From: Clostridia bacterium | GTDB taxonomy: Bacteria > Bacillota > UBA994 > PWPR01 | Length of the DNA: 40,781 nt | Reading direction: 5' to 3' | Assembly: GCA_003557085.1 (NCBI GenBank) | Contig: PWPR01000069.1 | Span: forward strand, 1 to 40,781 | In this document: in pieces, positions 1 to 8,039 of the stretch | Layout: each line of letters starts with the position of its first letter | Numbering within the stretch: position 1 is the first letter of the stretch | The notes under the pieces: model-generated | What the model was told of the DNA's origin: nothing | The model's input: the letters and a program-made list of their open reading frames with translations, nothing else | Databases searched by the model: none | Position numbers and translations under genes: made by a program

Positions 1-1
1 A

Positions 2-1147
2 AAAAGCGAAATTACGACTACAGATTATTCAGAAAAAGGGCTAGACAAAGCTATTACAGAAGCAATAGAGAACCTGGCATATGTACCAGAAGGAGACCAT
101 CCTCCAGCAGTAAAGAAACCTATACTGACTGAAATGACTTCTCACAAAAGTAATTTAGTTAAATTATGCGGGGTAAAGCAAAGAGCCATCCAGCTAAAAG
201 AAGCATTTGAGATATTACCTGAGGATTACTTAGCATATGGTGTTTATAGCTTAACGTCTATGAGAGTAGCTTATGGAAATAATAACGGTGTTAAAAGATT
301 TGTTAAAAACAACTTTGCGAAAGTTAATGTTTTAATTTCTGATGGAAAAGATGGCTCAGGATATTACTCAACATTGACTCTTGACCCTGAAGATTTATCA
401 CTTACGGATATTTTTAAACATGTTGTAGGTAGAGTAAAGATAAATAAAGAAAGAAGTATAATAGAGCCTGGTGAGTATACCGTTATATTAGAGCCTGCTG
501 CAGTAGCTAGTATTTTAATGTACTTAAGTTTTGCTGGCTTTAATGCAAAAAGCGTTCAAGATAATTACAGTTTTTTATCTAATAAAATTGGAGAAAAAGT
601 CTTTGATGAGAGAATAACTATTAGAGATGACTGGTATAATAAAAACACTATGCCTTTACCATTTGATATGGAAGGATATGAAAGAAAACGTCTTGATATT
701 ATTGTTAATGGAGTCGCTCACGATTTAGCGTATGATGCGCAAACAGCAAAGAAAGATGGCGTGAGATCAACTGGTCATTCTGTAGCCATGCCAGACAGAG
801 GAGGCATACCGCTGCATCTAGTAATGGAAGGTGGAGAGAGAACTCTTAACGAAATCATAAGTGACTCTACAAATACCATCTTGGTTACAAGATTCCACTA
901 CATGAATCTTGTAAACCCAAGAACGGCCCAATTAACAGCATTAACAAGAGATGGTCTTTTCCAAATTGAAAATGGTGAAATTGTCAGAGCACTTGAAAAC
1001 ATGCGTTTTACTGAAAGTATCTTAGATGCTTTCAATAATGTAGTGGAAATATCTAAAGACAGAAAAAGAATCCCAACTTTCCTTGGCAACTATTATGTTC
1101 CAGCCATGAAAATAAGTAATTTTAAGTTTACCGGAAAAACAAAATAA
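2..1147 (+). CDS. TldD/PmbA family protein, TldE-like (5' end outside window)
   Basis: The reading frame is open from the first bases, so the true start lies upstream; the in-frame ATG at 134 is internal. The C-terminal part carries family hallmarks: GEYTVILEP, a SxGHS-type segment, TRFHYMNLVNPRT, and a closing PTFLGNYYVPAMKISNFKF. TldD and TldE (PmbA) form a heterodimeric metalloprotease in which only TldD carries the zinc-binding HExxxH helix. Here the corresponding stretch reads AAVASILMYLSFAG with no HExxxH, so this is the non-catalytic TldE/PmbA-type subunit; a TldD partner would be expected just upstream. In the family this complex trims peptide precursors or proteins in the cytoplasm; the substrate here is unknown. 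The degV-like gene follows after 22 bases, so the two may be co-transcribed. Confidence 0.85.
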   Translation, partial: KSEITTTDYSEKGLDKAITEAIENLAYVPEGDHPPAVKKPILTEMTSHKSNLVKLCGVKQRAIQLKEAFEILPEDYLAYGVYSLTSMRVAYGNNNGVKRFVKNNFAKVNVLISDGKDGSGYYSTLTLDPEDLSLTDIFKHVVGRVKINKERSIIEPGEYTVILEPAAVASILMYLSFAGFNAKSVQDNYSFLSNKIGEKVFDERITIRDDWYNKNTMPLPFDMEGYERKRLDIIVNGVAHDLAYDAQTAKKDGVRSTGHSVAMPDRGGIPLHLVMEGGERTLNEIISDSTNTILVTRFHYMNLVNPRTAQLTALTRDGLFQIENGEIVRALENMRFTESILDAFNNVVEISKDRKRIPTFLGNYYVPAMKISNFKFTGKTK

Positions 1148-1169
1148 CATAAGGATGGAAGTGAACTAA

Positions 1170-2012
1170 GTGCAAAAATATCTAATATTGGTTGATAGTG
1201 GCTGTGACATAAGCGATGAAATGAAAAATGATATCCCCCTCGAAATCATACCCATCACTCTTGAAATAGGAGAAAATCATTATGTAGATGATGGGAACAT
1301 AAATCTTGATGCTTTCTTATTTGATATGGAGAATAGCATTTATAGCCCAAAGACAGCTGCTCCAGCACCAGAGCTATATATGCAGCACTTTGATAAAGCG
1401 AAAAACATCTTTATTGTATCAATTTCTTCTGAGATTAGTGCTACTTATAATAATGCTTTAATAGCTAAGAATACCTATCAAGAAAAGAATCCTGATAAGT
1501 TTATTGAAGTAATTGATTCTAGAAGTGCCTCTGTAGCTGAAGCACTCACGGTTATGTATTTAGATAAGCTTATTAAGAATGGTACAAATCCTCATAATGC
1601 TGCTGTTTCTGCTAGAAAATATGCGGAAAGTCTTCAAACTTTTTTTGTGTTAGACAATTTAAGCAATCTTAAAAAATCAGGAAGAATTGGCCATTTAGCA
1701 GGTTTACTGGCATCCATTTTACAGATAAAGCCACTTATGGGCTCTGACGGTAAAGGGGGGATTGCTATGGTAAAGAAAATGAGGGGATACAAAAAAGCTG
1801 TAAATGAAATGCTTGATAGTATTGGGCAAACACCTGTTAATCAATTAAAAGAGCGCCCTCTTGCTATAGCACATTGCAAAGCCAAGGATGAAGCTCTTGA
1901 TTTCATGAAAAGGGTGCAAGAAAGGTATCCTTTTGTTGAGGTACACCTAACAGCTATGCGAGCCACAATAAGCATCTATGCAAATGTTAAAGGTATATTA
2001 ATATCTTATTAA
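1170..2012 (+). CDS. DegV family fatty-acid-binding protein
   Basis: 280 residues, the usual DegV length. The N-terminus LILVDSGCDISDEM, the segment SISSEISATYNNA and VIDSRSASVAEA are the family's signature. DegV proteins are FakB-type carriers that bind a fatty acid and present it to the kinase FakA for phosphorylation before use in phospholipid synthesis. The start is GTG at 1170, preceded by AAGGATGG at 1151-1158; no ATG fits the family N-terminus better. It follows the TldE-like gene closely and ends before a hairpin terminator at 2091-2119. No FakA gene is visible in this window. Confidence 0.9.
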   Translation: MQKYLILVDSGCDISDEMKNDIPLEIIPITLEIGENHYVDDGNINLDAFLFDMENSIYSPKTAAPAPELYMQHFDKAKNIFIVSISSEISATYNNALIAKNTYQEKNPDKFIEVIDSRSASVAEALTVMYLDKLIKNGTNPHNAAVSARKYAESLQTFFVLDNLSNLKKSGRIGHLAGLLASILQIKPLMGSDGKGGIAMVKKMRGYKKAVNEMLDSIGQTPVNQLKERPLAIAHCKAKDEALDFMKRVQERYPFVEVHLTAMRATISIYANVKGILISY

Positions 2013-2090
2013 TACTTAACCTTAGATATGTGGATTTTAAGTTCTTTTAACTAATAATGAAATTTAGTTGGGACAATACTTGAAACTTCT

Positions 2091-2119
2091 AAAAGCTAGG
2101 CTAGTTTGTCTAGCTTTTT
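2091..2119 (+). terminator. Rho-independent terminator after degV-like gene
   Basis: AAAAGCTAG (2091-2099) pairs with CTAGCTTTT (2110-2118) across a 10-base loop and runs into T residues. Flanking bases (TCT before, AGA after) can extend the stem with a bulge. It closes the tldE-degV unit. Confidence 0.75.
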
Positions 2120-2217
2120 AGAGTTCATCACACTACCTTTTTTCTCTTTGGTTATTATTTATATTTAGAGTATTGTGAGTTAGAATGTATCAAATACTAC
2201 TTGATAGGAGACTTAAA

Positions 2218-2883
2218 ATGCAAAAATATCTACCAGGAAATGAAAACAAGCAATTGCTGATTTTGCTTAGTGCCATAGTGATTGTCTTGTTAATAGCTAT
2301 TTATGTTGTCTATGAAGATAGACAATTATCTTTTCTTCTATGGAACTTGTTTTTAGCGTGGGCACCTTTATTAATACTGTATGTTATAAGTGCTCTACCT
2401 AAAAGATTAATTAACAAAGTTATATCAATAACACTTATTGCTATTTGGGCTCTTTTTTACCCTAATGCTCCTTATATGGTGACTAGCTTATTGCATACAC
2501 CTATGTCTACTAGTCAATTAGGACTAAATATTGATATACTTCTTTGGCTTAAGTTCAGTGTAGTTTTTATTAGTCTATGGCTAGGCATACTTTTATCTTT
2601 TTACGCTTTATATCCAATTCATAGAACTATAATTTCCAAAACTTCTAAATCTTTTAGTCACGCATTTGTCATCATCATTTCTTTGTTAAGCTCCTATGGG
2701 ATATATTTAGGAAGATTCCCTAGGTTAAACAGTTGGGATATTTTTTATAATCCTAGAAGAGTATTTTATGTTGTTCAAAACTCATTTAATCAAAACACTT
2801 TAGTTTTTATATTGCTTTTTGCATTAATAATTTACACTCTATATACGTCATTATATAAGCTAAAACACAACAAAATGAACTAG
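2218..2883 (+). CDS. DUF1361 membrane protein
   Basis: About 221 residues with six or so hydrophobic segments. The motifs WNLFLAWAPL, FYPNAPYMVTSL and SSYGIYLGRFPRLNSWD match the DUF1361 family of uncharacterised integral membrane proteins. An ATG also occurs at 2185, but TAGGAG at 2205-2210 sits 7 bases before the ATG at 2218, so the latter is chosen. It stands alone between two terminators. No enzymatic residues can be assigned, and the family function is unknown. Confidence 0.8.
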   Translation: MQKYLPGNENKQLLILLSAIVIVLLIAIYVVYEDRQLSFLLWNLFLAWAPLLILYVISALPKRLINKVISITLIAIWALFYPNAPYMVTSLLHTPMSTSQLGLNIDILLWLKFSVVFISLWLGILLSFYALYPIHRTIISKTSKSFSHAFVIIISLLSSYGIYLGRFPRLNSWDIFYNPRRVFYVVQNSFNQNTLVFILLFALIIYTLYTSLYKLKHNKMN

Positions 2884-2950
2884 TATGATTTTAGCTAACA
2901 TCTTACATCTCATCTTCATCTTTAGAATCTTTCTAATTTTTGAACAAAAA

Positions 2951-2978
2951 AACAGAGTAGAAAAAAAACTACTCTGTT
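2951..2978. terminator. Bidirectional terminator between DUF1361 and DUF975 genes
   Basis: A perfect 10-bp stem (AACAGAGTAG at 2951-2960 with CTACTCTGTT at 2969-2978) around an 8-A loop, with A-rich and T-rich flanks. It lies between convergent genes and can serve both. Confidence 0.8.
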
Positions 2979-2998
2979 TAAGCTAGATATTCTTTGGT

Positions 2999-3649
2999 TT
3001 AATAATTTACTTCATATCCACTTTGATTAGCAAGTCTCTTTAAATCTTCATAAAACTCTATCTTTGCTGACTTATAATATGGATTTAAGTACAAAAAGCC
3101 TATTCCTAAAGTCAGGACACCAAGTATAAACCATCCAATAAAACTTATTTGAAATTCAAAAAACCTCATCTTATTACCCTGCATTAAGAATCTACTCTCT
3201 TCAATAGCTTGTAAAGCTGTCATATCTGGGTTGTCTTGAAGTATTAGGAAAGCCATAGACAATGATATCGCTGCGATTATGCCTGGTATAATAAGCAATA
3301 AAGTAAATAATGTTACAATAATACCTCTAATTACATGAAGTAAAAAGGTGTCAAAAAACCTTTTGAACCCCTCAAACATCTGTCCTAAATGAGCATCTTT
3401 TGTTCTTAATGCTTTTATAAAGACTATATAACCATATTGCAAAGGGCCTGCAATAACCCACTGGAGCATGTTCCTAAAATTAATAATCAGACCTATACCA
3501 AAATCTTCCCTTGGGCTTCTCGTAGAAACCCTAAGTCCACCGCTTATTAATGTTGTAATCATAAAAATTAAAGTAGCAATAATTACTTCTACCCAATTAT
3601 CTTCTAAATAAGCCTTTCCTCTGCTTTTATACTCATTTATTGTTAGCAA
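2999..3649 (-). CDS. DUF975 family membrane protein
   Basis: 216 residues. The N-terminus INEYKSRGKAYLEDNW and several long hydrophobic stretches (about residues 20-38, 62-80, 110-140, 168-190) match DUF975, an uncharacterised polytopic membrane family. The start is TTG (3647-3649) with AAGGGGG just upstream; that binding site overlaps the stop codon of serS. The gene therefore appears to be the second gene of the serS unit and to fall under the serS T-box. Whether it shares a role with serine tRNA charging is unknown; the link may only be transcriptional. Confidence 0.8.
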   Translation of the reverse strand: MLTINEYKSRGKAYLEDNWVEVIIATLIFMITTLISGGLRVSTRSPREDFGIGLIINFRNMLQWVIAGPLQYGYIVFIKALRTKDAHLGQMFEGFKRFFDTFLLHVIRGIIVTLFTLLLIIPGIIAAISLSMAFLILQDNPDMTALQAIEESRFLMQGNKMRFFEFQISFIGWFILGVLTLGIGFLYLNPYYKSAKIEFYEDLKRLANQSGYEVNY

Positions 3650-3662
3650 AAAAACAACCCCC

Positions 3663-4934
3663 TTATGCTATAACTTCTAATCCTCCCATATACTTTTGCA
3701 AAGCAGCTGGAATTCTAACGCTGCCATCTTCTTGTTGATGATTTTCAAGTAATGCTGCTATACATCTACCTATCGCAACTCCAGAACCATTCAAAGTGTG
3801 AACAAACTCGACATCTCGTGTTTCTTCTCTTCTAAATCTTATGTTAGCTCTTCTTGTCTGATAATCACGACAGTTACTACAAGAAGATATCTCAACATAT
3901 TTTCCATAACTTGGCATCCACACCTCTAAGTCATATTTCTTAGAAGCACTAATACCTAAATCTCCTGTGCACATCTCAACTATACGATAAGGCAGTTCTA
4001 AGGTTTCCAGTACTTCCTTAGCTGCGTCTACCATCTGGTCTAGCGCTTTGGCAGAATATTCCGGTTTTACAAAGTTTACCATCTCCACCTTATCAAATTG
4101 ATGCTGTCTAATCAACCCTCTAGTGTCTCTTCCTGCAGCTCCAGCTTCTGATCTAAAGCAAGCACTATATGCACAATAATTAATTGGTAGCTCTTCTTCA
4201 GCTAAAATGTCATCTCTAAAAATATTAGTTACTGGCACTTCGGCGGTGGGAATCAAGTAGTAATCTTGATTCTCAATTTTGAATGAATCCTCAGCAAATT
4301 TTGGCAACTGCCCCGTTCCAATCATACTGTCTGAGTTAACAATATATGGAGGTAGCACTTCTGTGTAACCATGCTTTTCTACATGAATATCTATCATAAA
4401 CGCAGCTAGAGCCCTAACAAGTCTTGCACCCATGCCTCTAAATAGAGTAAATCTAGCTCCTGTTATTTTAGAAGCTGTGGCAAAATCTAGTATTTTTAAG
4501 TCTGGTCCTATATCCCAGTGTGCCTTAGGATCATATTCAAAATCCCTAGGGTTACCCCACTTGCTTACCTCTACATTTCCTGATTCATCATCTCCAATAG
4601 GAACATCCAGATCAGGTATGTTAGGAGTAACTAAAAGAATCTCTTCAATTTCATTTTCAATAGAGCGCAAATCTTCATCCATTCTTTTTATATCTTCTCC
4701 AACGCTTTTCATCTCTTTGATGATAGGTTGTATGTCTTTACCTTCTTTTTTCAGTATAGGCACCTTTTTAGAGGTTGTATTTCTTAGATGCTTCAACTCT
4801 TCTACTTTTGCAATAATCTCTCTTCTTGATTCGTCTAACTCCAACACTCTTTCAAGTTTAAAATCTTCTCCTCTAGAATTGACTCTTTTACTAACTTCTT
4901 CAAAATTGTTTCTGATTTCCTTTATGTCTAACAT
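3663..4934 (-). CDS. serS: Serine--tRNA ligase
   Basis: 423 residues, the normal bacterial SerRS length. Residues 1-100 form the charged coiled-coil arm that grips the tRNA-Ser long variable arm. The class II catalytic core follows: motif 2 is FRSEAGAAGRDTRGLIRQHQ, and motif 3 is NGSGVAIGRCIAALLEN near the C-terminus. The enzyme charges tRNA-Ser in the cytoplasm (and tRNA-Sec where selenocysteine is used). The ATG at 4932-4934 is preceded by AAGGAGG. Expression is controlled by the T-box leader upstream, whose specifier codon reads as serine. Confidence 0.97.
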   Translation of the reverse strand: MLDIKEIRNNFEEVSKRVNSRGEDFKLERVLELDESRREIIAKVEELKHLRNTTSKKVPILKKEGKDIQPIIKEMKSVGEDIKRMDEDLRSIENEIEEILLVTPNIPDLDVPIGDDESGNVEVSKWGNPRDFEYDPKAHWDIGPDLKILDFATASKITGARFTLFRGMGARLVRALAAFMIDIHVEKHGYTEVLPPYIVNSDSMIGTGQLPKFAEDSFKIENQDYYLIPTAEVPVTNIFRDDILAEEELPINYCAYSACFRSEAGAAGRDTRGLIRQHQFDKVEMVNFVKPEYSAKALDQMVDAAKEVLETLELPYRIVEMCTGDLGISASKKYDLEVWMPSYGKYVEISSCSNCRDYQTRRANIRFRREETRDVEFVHTLNGSGVAIGRCIAALLENHQQEDGSVRIPAALQKYMGGLEVIA

Positions 4935-4960
4935 AATAAACCTCCTTTTTCTTTTAAAAC

Positions 4961-5171
4961 AAAAAAACGCCCCCTAAAAGGGACGAGAATTACCCGCGAT
5001 ACCACCCTTATTGGCTAAGCCCGGCTCAATTAGATAACGGTATTACCCGTGTTAAGCTACTTCTTTCACTTAACAACTCAGAGATGCTACTCAACAATCC
5101 TTTTAAGTGACTTGCACCAACCGCCACCTCTCTGATAAAAAGTAATTATTAAGCTAATTCTCCTCAACGCT
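4961..5171 (-). promoter_or_regulatory. T-box riboswitch leader of serS
   Basis: Read on the minus strand the leader carries the conserved stem I elements AGAGAG and GGTTGGTGCAAG, then a specifier region AGTAGCATCTCTGAG. It ends with the T-box proper AAGGGTGGTATCGCGGG (about 4993-5009) and a terminator stem CGTCCC/GGGGCG (4968-4985) followed by seven T. The codon AGC (complement 5086-5088), followed by the usual A, is the likely specifier and encodes serine, matching the downstream gene. Uncharged tRNA-Ser should bind specifier and T-box and stabilise the antiterminator, allowing serS transcription. Confidence 0.93.
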
Positions 5172-5186
5172 TTTGCTTTGAAGTGT

Positions 5187-5215
5187 ATTATACATCTATT
5201 ATAACAGATTTTCAA
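5187..5215 (-). promoter_or_regulatory. SigA-type promoter of the serS T-box unit
   Basis: On the minus strand, TTGAAA (5210-5215) and TATAAT (5187-5192) are separated by exactly 17 bases. The expected start of transcription near 5180 is just ahead of the T-box leader. Confidence 0.8.
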
Positions 5216-5318
5216 GGTTTTGAAAAAACATATAACAAGAAGTTTTACTATTATACTGTATACAATTTGCAAGATTTATGCTAACCTAATAGCGTAAATA
5301 TATTAGGGGGTATAAACA

Positions 5319-6503
5319 GTGAAAAAATTAACTGAAAGAACCAAACGTCTATCTCCATCTATGACTTTAGCTATAAGTGCAATGTATAAGGAATTGGTAC
5401 GTGAAGGTAAAGATGCCATTAATTTCAGCGTTGGAGAGCCAGATTTTAATACTCCAGAGCACATTTGTGAAGCAGCTATTGATGCTATTAACGATGGATT
5501 TACCCGTTACACCACAGCTAGTGGAATACCTGAATTAAAAGAAGCAATTTGCAAAAAGCTAAAAGAAGAAAATGATTTAGACTATACACCAAAAAATATT
5601 ATTGTTGGAACAGGTGCAAAGCAGCCTTTATTTAATGCGTTTTTAGCATTATGTGAAGAAGGCGATGAAGTTTTAGTTCCTTCTCCTTATTGGGTTAGCT
5701 ATAGTGAAATGATAAAAGTTACAGATGCTACTCCTGTATACATTGACAGTGCAGAAGAAAATGATTTCAAAGTGAAAATTGAAGATCTAGAAGCAGCTAT
5801 AACACCTAACACAAAATGTTTAATTTTTAATAGCCCAAGTAACCCTACTGGAACAGTTTATACTAGAGAAGAGCTATCAGCTATCGCTGATTTGGCTGTA
5901 AAGCATGATTTTTACATTATTTCTGATGAGATTTATGAGAAATTAATTTATGACGGTGAACATGTTTCCCTGGCATCATTTAATGATGAAGTAAAGAAGC
6001 TTACAGTTGTGATTAACGGGATGTCTAAAGCATACGCTATGACTGGCTGGAGAATTGGTTATGCCGCAGCTTCAGAAGAAATTATAGGAGCAATGAACAA
6101 GTTACAAGGCCATAGCACTTCAAATCCTACCTCTTTTGTACAAAAAGGCGCATTAGCAGCATTAGAGGGGTCCGATGAGTCTGTAGATGCTATGAGAGAG
6201 CAATTTGTAAAGCGTAGAGACTTCATGGTTGAAACAATTAATAATATTCCAAACATTAGTTGTAGAAAACCTGGTGGTGCTTTTTATGTCATGATGAACA
6301 TAAAAGAATTAATGGGTGAAGAAATTAAAGGTAAAATTATTAATAATAGTATGGACTTTGCACTACACTTACTTGAAACAGCTCATGTTGCAACAGTTCC
6401 TGGTTCTGCTTTTGGAATAGAAGGATTTGTCAGGTTAAGCTATGCAGCTTCTATGGAAGAAATTGCTGAAGGACTTAATAGAATAAAAGAGTTTGTAAGT
6501 TAG
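5319..6503 (+). CDS. Pyridoxal-phosphate aminotransferase, class I (aspartate aminotransferase-like)
   Basis: 394 residues, typical for bacterial AspB-type enzymes. Visible PLP-site residues: the NSPSNPTG motif with N175, D203 and Y206 in ISDEIYE, the Schiff-base lysine K237 in NGMSKAYAMTGWR, R245, and the C-terminal FVRLSYAAS arginine that binds the substrate carboxylate. It likely transfers the amino group between aspartate (or a related amino acid) and 2-oxoglutarate in the cytoplasm; exact substrate range cannot be read from sequence. The start is GTG at 5319 after AGGGGGT; no ATG is nearby. It is divergent from serS and has its own terminator. Confidence 0.92.
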   Translation: MKKLTERTKRLSPSMTLAISAMYKELVREGKDAINFSVGEPDFNTPEHICEAAIDAINDGFTRYTTASGIPELKEAICKKLKEENDLDYTPKNIIVGTGAKQPLFNAFLALCEEGDEVLVPSPYWVSYSEMIKVTDATPVYIDSAEENDFKVKIEDLEAAITPNTKCLIFNSPSNPTGTVYTREELSAIADLAVKHDFYIISDEIYEKLIYDGEHVSLASFNDEVKKLTVVINGMSKAYAMTGWRIGYAAASEEIIGAMNKLQGHSTSNPTSFVQKGALAALEGSDESVDAMREQFVKRRDFMVETINNIPNISCRKPGGAFYVMMNIKELMGEEIKGKIINNSMDFALHLLETAHVATVPGSAFGIEGFVRLSYAASMEEIAEGLNRIKEFVS

Positions 6504-6512
6504 TAATTATTT

Positions 6513-6539
6513 AAGGACTGTAAATTACAGTCCTTTTTT
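6513..6539 (+). terminator. Rho-independent terminator after the aminotransferase
   Basis: AAGGACTGT (6513-6521) pairs with ACAGTCCTT (6527-6535) around a 5-base loop and continues into TTTTT. Confidence 0.85.
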
Positions 6540-6564
6540 ATTTTAAACTAAAAGATTTACGTTA

Positions 6565-6573
6565 TGATATAAT
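6565..6573 (+). promoter_or_regulatory. Extended -10 promoter before the glycosyltransferase gene
   Basis: TGATATAAT at 6565-6573 is an extended -10 (TGnTATAAT). No good -35 is seen, which extended -10 promoters tolerate. It lies between the terminator and the start at 6661. Confidence 0.5.
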
Positions 6574-6660
6574 TAATAAATAAGCACTAAATAAGGCAAG
6601 TAGCTTTCAAAAGACAAAAACTACATCTGACTCAATTGGTTCAAAGTGGAGGCGTAGACA

Positions 6661-7455
6661 ATGAAAAGATTCATAATTGCAGTAATAATAGCTACTTTGG
6701 TTTTTTCTCTTTTAAACATGGGTTTAGTCTATTTTACAAGTTATACTATTGATTTATCAGAAACCTCCATGCCTAAAGTTAATAGGCAGGCTAATTTAGA
6801 TGGCTCTATTTCCGAAGTGGATCATCTGATAGAACCTCCTTTCATTGAACTTGAAGAGGTCTCTCCTTATTTAGTTAAGGCGATTATCGCCATAGAAGAT
6901 CATCGATTTTTTAACCACCAAGGTATCGATTTCTTTAGGATATTCAGAGTAGCTATAGCTAATATAAGATCAAGAAACTTAGTTAAAGCAGGAGCAAGTA
7001 CTATTACTCAGCAACTGTCTAGAAATATATTTCCTTTTTTATCTCAAGAAAGAGCTGTTTCAAGGAAAATAACAGAAGCAGCAACAGCCTTACAGGTAGA
7101 AAGAACTTATTCCAAAAATGAAATTTTAGAAATGTATTTGAACATAGTTTTTATAGGACATGGACTACATGGGGTTGAATCTGCTGCCAACTTGTATTTT
7201 GGCAAATCTGCTTCTGACCTCACCCTTGTCGAATCTGCTACTATAGCTGGATTACTTAAGGGGCCTGGTTACTATTCACCATATGTCTCCCGTGAAAAAG
7301 CCTTAGAACACAGAAACATAGTTATTATGAGAATGGCCGAGCTTGGTTATATCACTGAGGAGAAAGCAAATCAAGCACTAGATAAGCCCTTGATTACTAT
7401 TAGAGATCTTCAAGGTGTTTCACAATACGAAAGGAGCTTGACATTTTTGTCATAA
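6661..7455 (+). CDS. Monofunctional peptidoglycan glycosyltransferase (GT51)
   Basis: 264 residues with one N-terminal membrane anchor (about 4-28) and then a GT51 domain alone; the transpeptidase domain of class A penicillin-binding proteins is absent. GT51 motifs appear in order: EDHRFFNHQGID (catalytic Glu at about 79), GASTITQQLSRN (111-122), RKITEAATALQVER (135-148), and KNEILEMYLN (152-161) with the second acidic residue. It polymerises lipid II into glycan strands on the outer face of the membrane. ATG at 6661 follows AGTGGAGG. The exonuclease and pepV genes follow at short distance, so the three may form one transcript. Confidence 0.9.
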   Translation: MKRFIIAVIIATLVFSLLNMGLVYFTSYTIDLSETSMPKVNRQANLDGSISEVDHLIEPPFIELEEVSPYLVKAIIAIEDHRFFNHQGIDFFRIFRVAIANIRSRNLVKAGASTITQQLSRNIFPFLSQERAVSRKITEAATALQVERTYSKNEILEMYLNIVFIGHGLHGVESAANLYFGKSASDLTLVESATIAGLLKGPGYYSPYVSREKALEHRNIVIMRMAELGYITEEKANQALDKPLITIRDLQGVSQYERSLTFLS

Positions 7456-7462
7456 AAATATT

Positions 7463-8017
7463 ATGGAATTTATTGCAATAGATTTTGAAACTGCTAATAA
7501 ACACCCTTATAGCGCTTGCTCTCTTGGACTAGCAATAGTTAGTGATAGCCAGATTGTTGATAATCCATATTGGGTTATTAAACCTAAACCTTTGGAGTTT
7601 TCCTATTGGAATATAAGAATTCATGGGATTGACAAAGTCCAAGTAAAAAATAAACCTAGTTTTAGAGAACTCTGGCCTGAACTATATCTTTATTTGAATA
7701 ACCAAACTTTAGTAGCCCATTATGCAAGTTTTGACATGAAAGTCTTTCAAGAAACCTTGAGATATCAGGGAGTTGTGCAACCAAATTATCACTATGCTTG
7801 TTCATTAAAAATTGCCCGAAAAGTATGGCCTTTTTTCCCAAAGCATGGACTTAAACACGTAGCTGACTATTTAGGGTTTGATTTTTTGCATCATAATGCG
7901 AAAGAAGATGCCTATATAAGCGCTTTAATAGTGCTAAAGGCTGCTGAAATACTTAATGTCAGAAGTTTAGATGAGCTGTACAGTAAATTAGGTCTTAATT
8001 TTAGTAAAATATTTTAA
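7463..8017 (+). CDS. DEDDh 3'-5' exonuclease (DnaQ-like)
   Basis: 184 residues. The ExoI motif AIDFETA (D and E near residues 7-9), ExoII AHYASFDM (Asp near 93) and ExoIII HNAKEDA (His and Asp near the end) give the DEDDh metal-binding set. The protein resembles stand-alone homologues of the epsilon proofreading subunit, which degrade single-stranded DNA ends; a role in repair is likely but unproven. The ATG at 7463 lies 8 bases after the stop of the preceding gene and has no strong ribosome binding site; the nearest AAAGGAG is about 28 bases upstream, so translation may depend on coupling. Confidence 0.85.
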   Translation: MEFIAIDFETANKHPYSACSLGLAIVSDSQIVDNPYWVIKPKPLEFSYWNIRIHGIDKVQVKNKPSFRELWPELYLYLNNQTLVAHYASFDMKVFQETLRYQGVVQPNYHYACSLKIARKVWPFFPKHGLKHVADYLGFDFLHHNAKEDAYISALIVLKAAEILNVRSLDELYSKLGLNFSKIF

Positions 8018-8039
8018 TATTAGAAAGTTGAGGATGAAA

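Noticed and set aside
4432..4977. 181-codon open frame on the strand opposite serS
   Set aside because: It is antisense to a certain serS reading frame, has Ser/Leu-rich low-complexity composition and no ribosome binding site.
5087..5272. Short open frame inside the serS leader
   Set aside because: It overlaps the T-box stem I and the promoter, whose conserved elements explain the sequence.
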